Source: Aurantiochytrium sp. KH105
Lineage: Eukaryota > Sar > Bigyra > Thraustochytrida > Thraustochytriidae
Direction of reading: 5' to 3'
Length of the DNA stretch: 64,000 bases
Assembly (NCBI GenBank): GCA_003116975.1
Contig: BGKB01000025.1
Coordinates: 519,516-583,515, forward strand
Position 1 is the first letter of the stretch. Every line of letters starts with the position of its first letter. Position numbers and translations under genes: made by a program. Below, in pieces: positions 20,692 to 30,800 of the stretch. The notes beneath the pieces were generated by a model, which ran no database searches, was not told the origin of the DNA, and saw only the letters and a list, made by a program, of their open reading frames with translations.

Positions 20692-20706
20692 GTTCCAGAA
20701 CCTTCC
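20692..20706. promoter_or_regulatory. Second perfect three-unit heat-shock element
   Basis: nTTCnnGAAnnTTCn without a mismatch (TTCcaGAAccTTC), about 500 bp upstream of the HSP70 ATG and about 45 bp from the first full element. Confidence 0.8.
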
Positions 20707-21108
20707 GAGGAGGTATATGCGGCCTGCCCTTGTGCTTGAGGTTTCCAGTAGTCACCGCCCGGCTGGTCGTCGGCTCTTGAGAACGCGTGCCGAGAACGCG
20801 TTCACAAGAGCTCCGAACATGAAAGGAACAGAACAAGAGAAGGTGTGGAAGGAATAGATCTTCTGGAGCGAAGCACGTGTTCTGTTCCGCGCGGTGTTCC
20901 GCGAGGTGTTTTGGGGCGGTGACCGACAGACGAGGGAGCGCGCCAAAGTGCAGCCAGGTTTTTGCTGACTGTTGCAAGTGAAGAATGGCGGCATCACAAT
21001 CAATGGGCCAGCGACAGGCGGCCACGGTGGTAGGTAGGGCCTAGGAGGCCTTCCGGCAGTAGCATGGCATAGGCTGTGTAGACTGATAGTGAGTGAAGAA
21101 GAAGCAGC

Positions 21109-21143
<35 letters not shown>

Positions 21144-21226
21144 TGGAGCAGGCGCGGCGCAGACCACACAAGAGACGAGAGCTCTCTGCGGCGCGGCGCA
21201 GCGCAGCGCACGGAGAAGCGGCGAAG

Positions 21227-21649
21227 ATGCTGCGCGCGGCGCGGGCAGCGGGCGTGCTCGCGGGGCGCAGGCCCACGGTGGGCGCGAGGCCGGCGGCCGT
21301 GACGCGCGGCATTGAGGAGTTCTTTGACGTGCGCGGCGAGAAGAGCACCGACGGCACCGTGGAGACGGGACGCGCCTGGACCGCGGACGAGCTCCGGCTC
21401 AAGTCGTTCGACGACCTGCGCAAGCTCTGGTTTATTCTGCTCAAGGAGAAGAACATGCTTCTCACTGAAAAGCACCTCGCACGCTCCATGGGCCAACCCA
21501 TGGTGGGCGCTGACCGCATCCGAAAGGTCAAGACCTCCATGGCTCGTCTCAAGACCGTCGTGAACGAGCGATCAAGGGTCTATAAGGCCAACAAGGAACT
21601 CGAGGATGCGGAGAAACCCTCGCTTGAGGCGGTTGATAACAAGGCATAA
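21227..21649 (+). CDS. MRPL47: Mitochondrial ribosomal protein uL29m (MRPL47)
   Basis: A 140-residue protein of the large mitoribosomal subunit. The ATG at 21227 starts an Arg/Ala-rich, acid-poor presequence of about 25 residues, typical for mitochondrial import. The MRP-L47 core follows: GRAWTADELRLKS, then DLRKLWFILLKEKNMLL, and the helical end with RIRKVKTSMARLKTV, matching the uL29 helical hairpin near the tunnel exit. The open frame continues upstream through a CAG repeat but only to a GTG, so I reject the longer version. It shares a 1-kb divergent promoter region with HSP70. Confidence 0.9.
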   Translation: MLRAARAAGVLAGRRPTVGARPAAVTRGIEEFFDVRGEKSTDGTVETGRAWTADELRLKSFDDLRKLWFILLKEKNMLLTEKHLARSMGQPMVGADRIRKVKTSMARLKTVVNERSRVYKANKELEDAEKPSLEAVDNKA

Positions 21650-22037
21650 GGACTCTTTGATTTTTCTTTTATTCTTTTCTCCGTGAAGACCAACACACGA
21701 AAAGAAACTAGTTTTCCGCGAATTACCCAAAAAGCAACTTGACACATCCTTTGCTTTCTTTGTCCTTCCCCCTTTCATTCTTGTATTCCTTGATTCACTT
21801 TCTCTCTCTCTCTCTCTCTCTCTCTCGTTTGTCTGTGCTCCCCAGCCTTGCTGATATCGCAATGCCTTGCTTGACTTAACTTGATCATAAGCAGCACATC
21901 ACCTGTTTTTAGTTCTTTTGACGAACGAGCCCATTCGATGAGCAATGAGCAATAAACGAGCTCGTCTTGCTTCACAACAAACCCACAAAAACCACATTCT
22001 TCAACTTGCTCACCATCAGCATCCTGTGTTTTTAGAC
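21650..22037. other. Convergent 3' spacer (MRPL47 / AAA-like)
   Basis: A 388-bp spacer with a (CT)n run at about 21799-21826. It holds the two 3' ends; no gene is seen. Confidence 0.5.
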
Positions 22038-23430
22038 TTATCGTGGGGTCGGGACCAGAAACTGAGCAGTCTGCGCAATAACATAACGTGCCGCAGTGAT
22101 TGGGTGCCAATCCTTTGGATGAGAGGGAAAGCCGCTACTAGAACGCATTTGCGGATGCTGATTCGCACTGCGTTGCAAACCCGACTCTGAAAGCACAATC
22201 TGATGCGCCAAGGCCTCCACAACAACCTCGGTCACATTTGCAGGGGCAACGAATTCTCTTTCATGAACGAAGCACGCCACCGCCTTGGCCACCATCTCGA
22301 GGGATGCGGCTGCGTCCGAAGAAGGACCTACATGCACAAATGGATGCATGCGCACACTCGTGACTATATTGAGAATGTGGCGTTCAACATCAAAGGAAAG
22401 GGACATGTTCTCCAGACGATCTTGCACTTCTTGCATATCAATGCGAGGGATACGAAAGGGAGATGTCACTATTTGCTCTGGTACTTGCGGCGGCGGCGGC
22501 GGCGGCGTCGACGACGCCGACGGTGACCCGCTCACAGACTCACCTCGTGCCTGCCCACGCTGGTGCTGCTGGTGCTGGTGCTGATGATGATGATGAGGGG
22601 GATGATCATGGTCCTCCTGATGATGACGGTGCGATCCATCTCTGGGATTGCGCGCGTGTAAAGTTCTCTGAGACACGTGCTCTGCGGCCCGCAATGAGCT
22701 CTCGTGCACGCCCGGCAAGTGAGCTTGCTGACGAGGCCATAGATGCGGCCCGTGTAGCATCGACCCGCTTGATGAGCCGGACGAGGCATTCGTCGTGCGC
22801 GAGGATGACTTTAATGACGAATTAGAACTACCTCCAGCCAGTGGGGACCCAGGTCCCCGCCCGGAAGCCCGTGCAGAGGCCAGCCGCGCGGCACGCCATA
22901 TAAGGGCGTCCATGCCCGCGTCACTTGGCAACTTGATGGGTATACGAAGCAAGAACGACTGGAAAAAGGACGCACTTAGCCCTGATGGCCGACGCCGCGT
23001 GCCGCACGTAGGTTCGTGCCTTGCTGAAGGCACAGGAAGTTCTGTTGACACAGCAACGACGACATGGGGAAGGTTAATTTCGTAGCGACCTGCAATCAAG
23101 AGGCTCTGTTCCGGTCCCACCGCTCCGCCCACGCCGACTGCGTTCGATACGAATTGGACGGGCATGGTTTTCCGTGTCATCATCTCCACCAAGGCCATTT
23201 GCGTGCTATGACTCAACCGCTCTACACCTTGCAGAATGAACACAAAGGGTGTTGGGGTTTGGGGTTGAAGCGTACCACGATGTTTGCTGGAGCCTTCGCG
23301 CGGAAGTTTTCCAGAGAGCCTTTTGGAATCTCCACCACCAGCTTCCCAGCGGCGAGAGCCTTCAGCGTGACGATCCTCTCCAGCCTCCCCCCCTACGCCT
23401 CCCCCTGGTGGATGCGCCGTATATGGTTGC

Positions 23431-23504
<74 letters not shown>

Positions 23505-23984
23505 TTGCTGCTGCTGCTGTTGCTGCTGCTGCATATTACTTGCAAAGAGGAAGAAGAAGAAGTCCGAGGTCATTTCCGGCTCGCAGACCACGCGAAAGAC
23601 GTGCTTCGTATCAAGAAAGTTCGCTGCCGCGACCTCGAGACTGCGACCAACGGCCTCGGTCTCTTCCCTGCTAAGATCGTGCAAGGTGTCGCCCTCTGGC
23701 GGCAAGAGGTCCACGAAAAGGTGGCCCTTGGCCAGCGCGCTCAAGGTCAAGCCCCAGGAAAAGTACGCGTCTGGGTCCTCCTTCCACAGCCGTGGGATCG
23801 CCACGCGGCTCGGGCCTGCTGTCCCCGCCCCGGGCCCGACCCTGCCGGCCCCGCCCGGGGGGTCCGCTGCCGCCGCCATCGTGCCAGCTCGCGTTTCCGC
23901 TTTGACCGGCAACCGCGGCGGGTTTTCTCCTCCTTCTTCTCCTTCTTCGAGTCTTTCGCTTCGGCGATGCTCGTTCTTCTTCAT
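22038..23984 (-). CDS. Degenerate MoxR/ChlI-type AAA+ relative with polyQ
   Basis: A 648-residue protein from the ATG at 23984; a second in-frame ATG at 23879 has a better context (A at -3, G at +4) and may be the true start. The N-terminal part contains DPDAYFSWGLTLSALAKG. A run of about 35 Gln encoded by CAG/CAA follows, then PFVFILQGVERLSHSTQ and VVVAVSTELP, which sit where Walker B and sensor strands would be. The C-terminal block (about 530-600) with FVAPANVTEVVVEALAHQIVL matches the lid helices of MoxR/magnesium-chelatase AAA+ proteins. No Walker A loop is visible, so ATPase activity is doubtful. A long His/Ser-rich insert lies before the lid. Function unknown. Confidence 0.65.
23427..23532 (-). 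repeat. CAG/CAA tract encoding polyglutamine
   Basis: About 35 consecutive Gln codons, mostly CAG with interspersed CAA, inside the AAA-like gene. It is directly preceded on the coding strand by GCAAGTAATATG, which resembles a splice donor. Confidence 0.95.
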
Positions 23985-24200
23985 GACCTCGGCGAGCGAA
24001 GCCGCGCCGGCAAACCAGACCGTCAACCAGGCGAGGAGACGCCGCCGGAAAGAAAGGGCGCGCGCGCGAGGCAGACCACGCAGCCAGGCAGCGAGGGCCG
24101 TGCGGGGCAAGCGCGCCGGGCAGCTAGGCCGGGCAGGATTCGAGCCCGAGGTCTCGCGGCGGCGCAGCGGCTGCGCAGCGCGACGGGACCGCTAAGAAGG

Positions 24201-27200
24201 ATGGCCTCCTCCTCCTCCTCCTCCTCCTCCTCCTCGACGCCTGCGGCGGCGGCGGCGGCGGGCGAGGGCATGGCGTGGGAGGCTGCCATTGTGAAAGATG
24301 CCAATGGCGGCGACGCCGTGATCGAAAGGAGCGTCAATGACGAGCGCAAGTACAGGTGGCTCCAGCTCGAAAACGAGCTCGAGGTCCTCGTCGTGTCGGA
24401 CAGCAAGACGGAAAAGGCGGGCGCGGCCATGGACGTGAATGTGGGCCATTTCAGCGACCCTGAAGAAGTCCCTGGACTCGCTCACTTTCTCGAGCACATG
24501 CTCTTCCTCGGTACGGAAAAGTTCCCCGATGAAAATAGCTACTCCTCCTTTCTCTCTGAAAATGGCGGACGCAGCAACGCATACACGAGCATGGAAAGCA
24601 CCAACTACTACTTTGACGTCGGCCATGCTCATTTGCACGGCGCACTTGATCGCTTTGCGCAATTTTTCATTGCCCCTCTCTTTACTGCCGACGCCACCGA
24701 CCGCGAGCTTAATGCTGTGGACAGCGAGCATGCCAAGAACCTTCAAGACGACATGTGGCGTCTTTTCCAGCTCGAAAAGACCACGAGTAACCCGAACCAC
24801 CCCTTCCACAAGTTCGCTACGGGCGACAGCAAGACCTTGCGCGACATCCCAAAGGCGAACGGCATTGACGTGCGCGAGAGACTCCTCGCCTTTCACGAGC
24901 GATACTACTCGGCCAACCGTATGCGTCTTGTCGTGCTCGGTCGTGAATCACTCGACGAGCTTTCCGACTGGGTGCGGTCCATGTTCTCTCCCATTCGTAA
25001 CACCGGAGTCGCCCCACCCGCATACGGTTGCGCCGATGGCCCTCTTACGTCTGCGCAACTCGGTCGTGTTCTCCAGGTCGTCCCTGTAAAGGAGCTCTAC
25101 ACCATCGAGATGTCGTGGCCCACGCCCCCTCTTCGCGGCCTCTACGAGCGCGGGCCGGCCCGTTATGTTTCCAATCTGGTCGGACACGAGGGCCCAGGCT
25201 CGGTGCTGGCCGTGCTCAAGTCTGAACTTGGCTGGGCCAACGCGCTCAGCGCCGGCCAGTCCTTTGATAACTCAGACTTTGGCATTTACAAAATCTCAAT
25301 CGACTGCACGACCCGTGGCATCGAGCACGTCAACGAAATTGTCGCAATTGTATTCGCTTACCTGCACCTCATTATTGGCGACGACTATGCCGGCGTCGAG
25401 CGCTGGCGCTGGGATGAAGTCGCCACGCAGGGGGCAAACTCTTTCCGCTTCCAGCCGCCCACTGCGCCCTTTGGCTTTGTCTCGCGCGCCGCGTCCAAGA
25501 TGCAAATCTACCCTCCCGAGCACATTCTTTCCAGCACGCTCCTGCGTGAGTTTTCCCGCCAAGACATCATCGATCTTCTCGATCGCCTTGTGCCAGATAA
25601 CATGCAGCTCATTGTAGCACATCAAGGCCTCGAGGGCCGCGCCACGGAAGAGGAGACGTGGTACAAGACGCGCTACTCTGTGGAAGATCTTTCTGCAGAT
25701 CTTCTTGACGCGTGGCAGCCCTCGGGCGACCCGCTCAAACTTCTTGCTTCAGCGGACCGCGATGCCATCAGTCTCCATCTCCCGCACCCCAACAACTTCC
25801 TCCCCACGGATTTCGAAATCAAACCTTTCACCGCGCCTGAACCTCTCCACGCGGACTCGGTTATCGGATCCTTTCAATCGCGCCAAAATCGGCAGCCTCT
25901 TGTTGTATCCGACGCTCTTCGGGCTGCGACAGAGACCCTTGTCGCGGGCATCAACTCCGACGGCGCCGTTCATCAGCGTTCCCTCCTCAATCCATGGGAT
26001 GAGGGCGCTGACGTGTGGCGCCCCCCTGTTCTCATCGCGAGTGGGCCTGAGGTGGGCGGCCTTCTCTGGCACAAACAAGACACAACATTTAAGGTACCCA
26101 AGGGCGCTGTGACCATCTCGTTGCGCAGCGAGGAAGCCTACCGCGACCCGCGCACCGCTGTCTTGTCCGAGTTGTTTTCTAACCTCGTGCAAGAATACCT
26201 CGTCGAGTTTGCTTACGATGCCGAGGTGGCTGGCCTCTTTTACCAGCTGCGCAACAACACCGATGGGCTTATCATCACCGCTGGCGGGTTCTCGCACAAG
26301 CTTCCGGTGCTGCTTGACCGTGTCATGGAGACGCTCTCGGACGAGGCCGCCTTTTCCGAAAAGGAGTTTCTTCGTTGCAAGGAAAAGCTCATTCAGGACT
26401 ACCGCAACTTCGAGAAGGAACAGACCTATCAGCATGCGATCTACAACTGCACAGTACTGCTCAATACGCCACGCTGGCACATTGACGAAAAGCTTGCTGC
26501 GCTCGAGGCCGTTGACGACGCTCGCGTTGTGCGTGATCACGCGCGGGCTTATTTGCGTTCTGCAACGCTTGAGACGCTCGTTCTCGGCAACTTTACCCCT
26601 CAAGAGGCTTTGCAAATTGCCAAAGGAGCACGCAGCAAGCTCCCCAGCGACGCCGTGGCCTGCCCGGGGGCTGTTCTCAGCGCAGCTGCCGGGGCACGTG
26701 TCGTTGCGCTTGACGATGGCGTCGAGGCGCTTTACCTGCACCCAACACGAGACGCAGACAACGTCAACTCGGCTGTAGAGATTGTTTACCAGATTGGCCC
26801 GGTGCTCGAGGACCCTGCGACCGAGGCAGCTCTTCGAGTCGTCGCACACATTTGTCAGGAACCGTGCTTTAATCGCCTCCGCACCGAGGAACAGCTGGGC
26901 TACATTGTCTTTAGTGGTCTCCGTCTCGACGCGGGCGTTGCTGCGCTGCGCGTCATTGTACAGTCGTCCCGCGCCGATCCCTTTCAGCTGGACGATCGTA
27001 TCGAGTCCTTTCTCGAGCACTTTGCCGAAAACATTCTCTCCAAGCTGTCGGAAGAGGCACTCCGCGCGAACAAGACTGCAGTCTCGGAGAACCTTTTGGA
27101 GCGCGACAAGACTGTCTTTGCTGAGCTCCGTCGCTGGTCGCCGCGCATCGAGCGCCAGACCTACCGTTTTGCCAAACTCGCGGATCTCATCGAGGCCATC

Positions 27201-27491
27201 GATACCACCACCAAGGCCGATATTACGGCTCTCTTTGCCGATCGCATTCTCAACAAGGCTGCGCGTCGCAAGCTGACTGTGGGCTATTTTGGCGCCAACC
27301 ACGTCGCTGGGCTCTCTTCTGCTCACGGCGACGCTCATCAAGATAAGAACCACAACCAGCACCAGCAGCATCCTGCCTCGGCCATGGCGCAGCACATGCG
27401 TAGCGATGGTTCGCAGAAGCTCTGGATTGAGTCCATTCGTGACTTTCGAGCGACGCATCCCCTCTATCCGTCGCAGACGAACAAGCTCTAA
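24201..27491 (+). CDS. IDE: Insulysin-like M16A metalloprotease
   Basis: A 1096-residue zinc peptidase of the insulin-degrading enzyme/nardilysin family. It is chosen to start at the ATG at 24201; the frame is open further upstream but that stretch lies inside the divergent promoter and the antisense AAA-like gene. A poly-Ser/Ala leader precedes the first M16 domain. The inverted zinc motif HFLEH lies at about residue 94, with the second-shell Glu in ELNAVDSEHAKN about 75 residues later. Four M16-type domains follow, including RLRTEEQLGYIVFSGLR, the conserved substrate-binding signature near residue 895. Length matches the family (about 1000). No signal peptide is seen, so cytosolic peptide turnover is the likely role. 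Confidence 0.95.
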   Translation: MASSSSSSSSSSTPAAAAAAGEGMAWEAAIVKDANGGDAVIERSVNDERKYRWLQLENELEVLVVSDSKTEKAGAAMDVNVGHFSDPEEVPGLAHFLEHMLFLGTEKFPDENSYSSFLSENGGRSNAYTSMESTNYYFDVGHAHLHGALDRFAQFFIAPLFTADATDRELNAVDSEHAKNLQDDMWRLFQLEKTTSNPNHPFHKFATGDSKTLRDIPKANGIDVRERLLAFHERYYSANRMRLVVLGRESLDELSDWVRSMFSPIRNTGVAPPAYGCADGPLTSAQLGRVLQVVPVKELYTIEMSWPTPPLRGLYERGPARYVSNLVGHEGPGSVLAVLKSELGWANALSAGQSFDNSDFGIYKISIDCTTRGIEHVNEIVAIVFAYLHLIIGDDYAGVERWRWDEVATQGANSFRFQPPTAPFGFVSRAASKMQIYPPEHILSSTLLREFSRQDIIDLLDRLVPDNMQLIVAHQGLEGRATEEETWYKTRYSVEDLSADLLDAWQPSGDPLKLLASADRDAISLHLPHPNNFLPTDFEIKPFTAPEPLHADSVIGSFQSRQNRQPLVVSDALRAATETLVAGINSDGAVHQRSLLNPWDEGADVWRPPVLIASGPEVGGLLWHKQDTTFKVPKGAVTISLRSEEAYRDPRTAVLSELFSNLVQEYLVEFAYDAEVAGLFYQLRNNTDGLIITAGGFSHKLPVLLDRVMETLSDEAAFSEKEFLRCKEKLIQDYRNFEKEQTYQHAIYNCTVLLNTPRWHIDEKLAALEAVDDARVVRDHARAYLRSATLETLVLGNFTPQEALQIAKGARSKLPSDAVACPGAVLSAAAGARVVALDDGVEALYLHPTRDADNVNSAVEIVYQIGPVLEDPATEAALRVVAHICQEPCFNRLRTEEQLGYIVFSGLRLDAGVAALRVIVQSSRADPFQLDDRIESFLEHFAENILSKLSEEALRANKTAVSENLLERDKTVFAELRRWSPRIERQTYRFAKLADLIEAIDTTTKADITALFADRILNKAARRKLTVGYFGANHVAGLSSAHGDAHQDKNHNQHQQHPASAMAQHMRSDGSQKLWIESIRDFRATHPLYPSQTNKL

Positions 27492-27533
27492 ATTGCCAAT
27501 GATTTATTTGTCTTTTCTCTGCCTCCTCTTTGT

Positions 27534-27577
<44 letters not shown>

Positions 27578-27811
27578 GCAACAACCAGCAGGAGAAGCCT
27601 ACATCTTAAATTTTGAACGACCCCCCCCCTCCCCCCAACGACACACACTCACACACACACACACAAAAAAAGGATAGGTTGCGTCGCATTTTGATGCACA
27701 ATTAACTTGTTACTGAGAGACTCATCTGCCGGAGGCCAAGGCCATCTTTCAACGACGCCGACTGACCCCATTCACGGCTTGTGGTGGCTCTAGCGTCGTC
27801 GAGCGAGTCAT
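27492..27811. other. Convergent 3' spacer (IDE / ABCC) with AGC repeat
   Basis: A 320-bp spacer containing (CAG/AGC)n at about 27535-27576, a C-rich run and (AC)n at about 27640-27666. It holds the 3' ends of both genes. Confidence 0.5.
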
Positions 27812-30800
27812 TCACGGCTTTTGGCTTTCCCCCTTGTCACCAGAGTCATCATCAGCGGGCTCTTCATGACGATCATTGCCAAGATGTTCTTCTGATTCCT
27901 CGGGCAGTACCATGGCGCGCAATTCCTCAGCTACCTCGTCGCCATTTGCTTGCACAAGACCATAAAAGTAGCCTTCTTGGTTCTTTAAGAGATTGCGCGG
28001 CGAATCAAATTCGACCAGACGACCCTTTTCGAGAACCATAACGCGCGAAGAATCCATAATGGAGTGCAGACGATGTGCAATGGTGAGAACGGTGGAGTCC
28101 GCAAAAGAGCTTCGCACCGTCTGTTGGATGAGCGCGTCCGTGACGCCATCAACTGAGCTTGTCATTTCGTCACAAAGGAGGACTCTCGGTTTGCGAAGAA
28201 TGGCGCGCGCCAAACAAAGGAGCTGGCGCTGGCCTTGACTCAAGTTTGCGCCGGAATCGCCGACCTCCTCGTCGATGCGAACCTGAGATGCAAGACAGGC
28301 GCTCGCGAGGGCCTCTTGCACTTGGGCGTCTGTGAAATCGCCAAATGGATCGACGTTGAAACGAACAGTGCCCGAAAACAGCGTTGGGTCCTGAGGGATG
28401 ATCGTGAGCGCCCGACCCCGTACATCGGAAAGACCGAGCCCTGCCAGATCGATGCCGTCAATGGAAATCGAGCCGCTCGAAAGCTCCCTCAGACGAAAGA
28501 GCGCCGTTGCCATTGACGACTTTCCGGCGCCCGTGCGCCCACAAACGCCCACGTGTTCGCCAGCAGCGATGCGAAAGGAAACCTCGCATAGCGCCGGCGG
28601 CAACGACTCGCGATAACGCAATACTACCTTTTCAAAAACGAGCTCACCGCGAGAAGGCCAGGACGACGGCGGAGCCACGCCTACTGTTTGCAGCGCAGGT
28701 TCTTGCGACAAGTTTGCATAGTTGATTACGCGCTCAACGCTCGTGAGTTTCGCCTCGGCTTGCGTGCTCATGGTCACGAAAAAGTTCAACGAGGTCGTCA
28801 GGTTAAAACTCCAGAGCACGGCAAGGCCAACGAGACCTGGTGCAATGGCGTCGCGCGCAAACCATGCTGAAAGTGCGACTGCAAAGGTAACGCACCCGCC
28901 CATGAGCTCGAGACGGACACCAAGCCAGCGATTTGAGCTTACAAAGGCAAAAATGGCCATGTTGTTCCCGTCCACGAGGGCCTCGTTGTTGCGCAGGAAG
29001 CGGGCCGACTGGCCGAAGGCCCGCACCGCAGGCAGGCCGTCAAGGGTCTGACGAAAGTGGCTTTGAATCGGACTGCGGCTTGTCGAGTCGAGGCGCTGAA
29101 GATCCACACACGTGCGTCGATAGTATGCGTGCATGGTGAAGAAAATGATGAGCACAGGGACAATAAGAATAGCGGCAAAGGGTGTGACGCTAATCATGAG
29201 ACCAATGGCCGAGATCATCCAAAGCGTGGACGCCACCGTGCCATTGAGGGCCTGTGTGAGAAGATCGTCGACAATTTCCGTGTCAAACGAAAAACGATTC
29301 GTGATGCGTCCAAGCGGCGTCGTCTCGAAAAACTCCATCGGGCAACGGAGAACACACCACGTGAGATCGTAAAAGAGAGACCGCGCAGCCCGACCTCCTC
29401 CATGCATGAATGAGAAACACCGCGCAAGAACGAAAAACGCATTGAGCAGGATGCAGACGGCATATACAATCGAGTAAAAGCGGGTATCTGTACCTGATGG
29501 CAAATCCCAGCGTGTGTCCGGGGGACCGTAGGCAGCATCAGCCCACGTGGCGAGCCACCAGTCACTCGCAAGATACGTGAGACGCTCCATGCATAGCAAG
29601 AAGATGACAAAGAACATCCACGGGTATCCGCCTGCAGCCATAATGTACCGGTGAGCAACGTGGCGGTCGATTGTGCCCTGTTTGCGCTCTTCCTCCGTCA
29701 TGAGCTTGGCGCTGGTGTAGTCTTGAGCAAACAAGGTCTTGCTCGCTTCAGGAGTCATGGACGAGGCCTGCCTCGCATGCTCGTTGTAGCCATCGTCGTC
29801 TTCGCGGCCATAGACGCTGCTCTCGCCTGTCTCGAGGCGCGCGGCGGCTTGACCCGTTTGCGTCGTGAGCAAAATGCTCTCCATGACACTTGACAGTTGC
29901 GCGCTGTGAGGGGCTTGCGCGCTGCCGTTGCTGCCACTAGCATTATCATCATCGTCCGTCTCGCGCTCCGCATCGTCATGCAAGGCTTGGAGCTCGCTGT
30001 AGGCACCCTGGTACGCAATTCGACCACGGAAGAGGACGAGTACACGGTCACAAGCGCCGAGATTCTGGGCTGCGTGCGTGACGAGAACCCGGGCCGATTT
30101 TCTCAACAGGCCGGTCCGAGGCGCGAGAAGGCGTTCAAATACGAGTTTTCCAACATGGCTATCGAGCGCGCTGAGCGGGTCATCAAGAACAATCACGTCG
30201 GGATCCGCGTATGCGGCACGAGCAAGTGAGAGCCGAGCTTTTTGCCCGCCGCTTAGCGTGACGCCACGCTCGCCAATGACGGTCTTCTCGCGCTCGTGCA
30301 ACTGCTCCAGGTCAGACCACAGACAGCAGGCCTGGAGGACGTCCCGAAAGCGCTGTTCTTCAAAGGGTTTGCCAAAGGTAATGTTCTCCTCGACCGTGGC
30401 GTTAAAAATCCATGGCGCCTGGGAGCAATAGGCAATGGAGATGTTGTCCTTGCGTCGCTGGGATCCAGACACGAGCGCTAGCTCACCGAGAATTGCTGAA
30501 ACGAGGGAAGACTTGCCGCCTCCGACAGGACCGACAATGGCCGTGAGCTGTCCAGGAAGAATTTGCAACGAAACGTCACGAATGACCTCCAACTGATCCT
30601 GCGGTTGCTCCGCGGCCACAGTCGCCGAGGCCTCGAGCCCTGTTGGACTTAGCGAGGTCCATGAGAAGGAAGCATTATGCATCTCGATCAGTGCGGTCGA
30701 CGTTGCGCTGTCTCCGTCATCTTTCACGTCGACAGAGACGTTGGGCAGATCCAGGGCCGACGCAGGGTCCACTCCCTCAACCTTGCTTGTGCGCATGTCT

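Larger units (their letters stand above)
20193..21226. other. Divergent promoter spacer (HSP70 / MRPL47)
   Basis: About 1 kb between the start codons. It contains several heat-shock elements, GGGCCTAGGAGGCC at 21037-21050, and a (CAG)n run at about 21114-21141 near the MRPL47 side. No gene is supported; the frame upstream of MRPL47 opens only with a GTG. Confidence 0.6.

Noticed and set aside
24130-24165. tRNA-like T-arm sequence (GGGCTCGAATCC on the minus strand); similar one at 39968
   Set aside because: No acceptor, D-arm or anticodon stem could be built around either site.
23064-24200. N-terminal extension of the insulysin frame
   Set aside because: It lies antisense to the AAA-like gene and its polyQ tract and ahead of a good ATG at 24201 next to the M16 domain.
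25749-27458. 569-codon minus-strand frame opposite insulysin
   Set aside because: Antisense shadow caused by biased codon use in the real gene.
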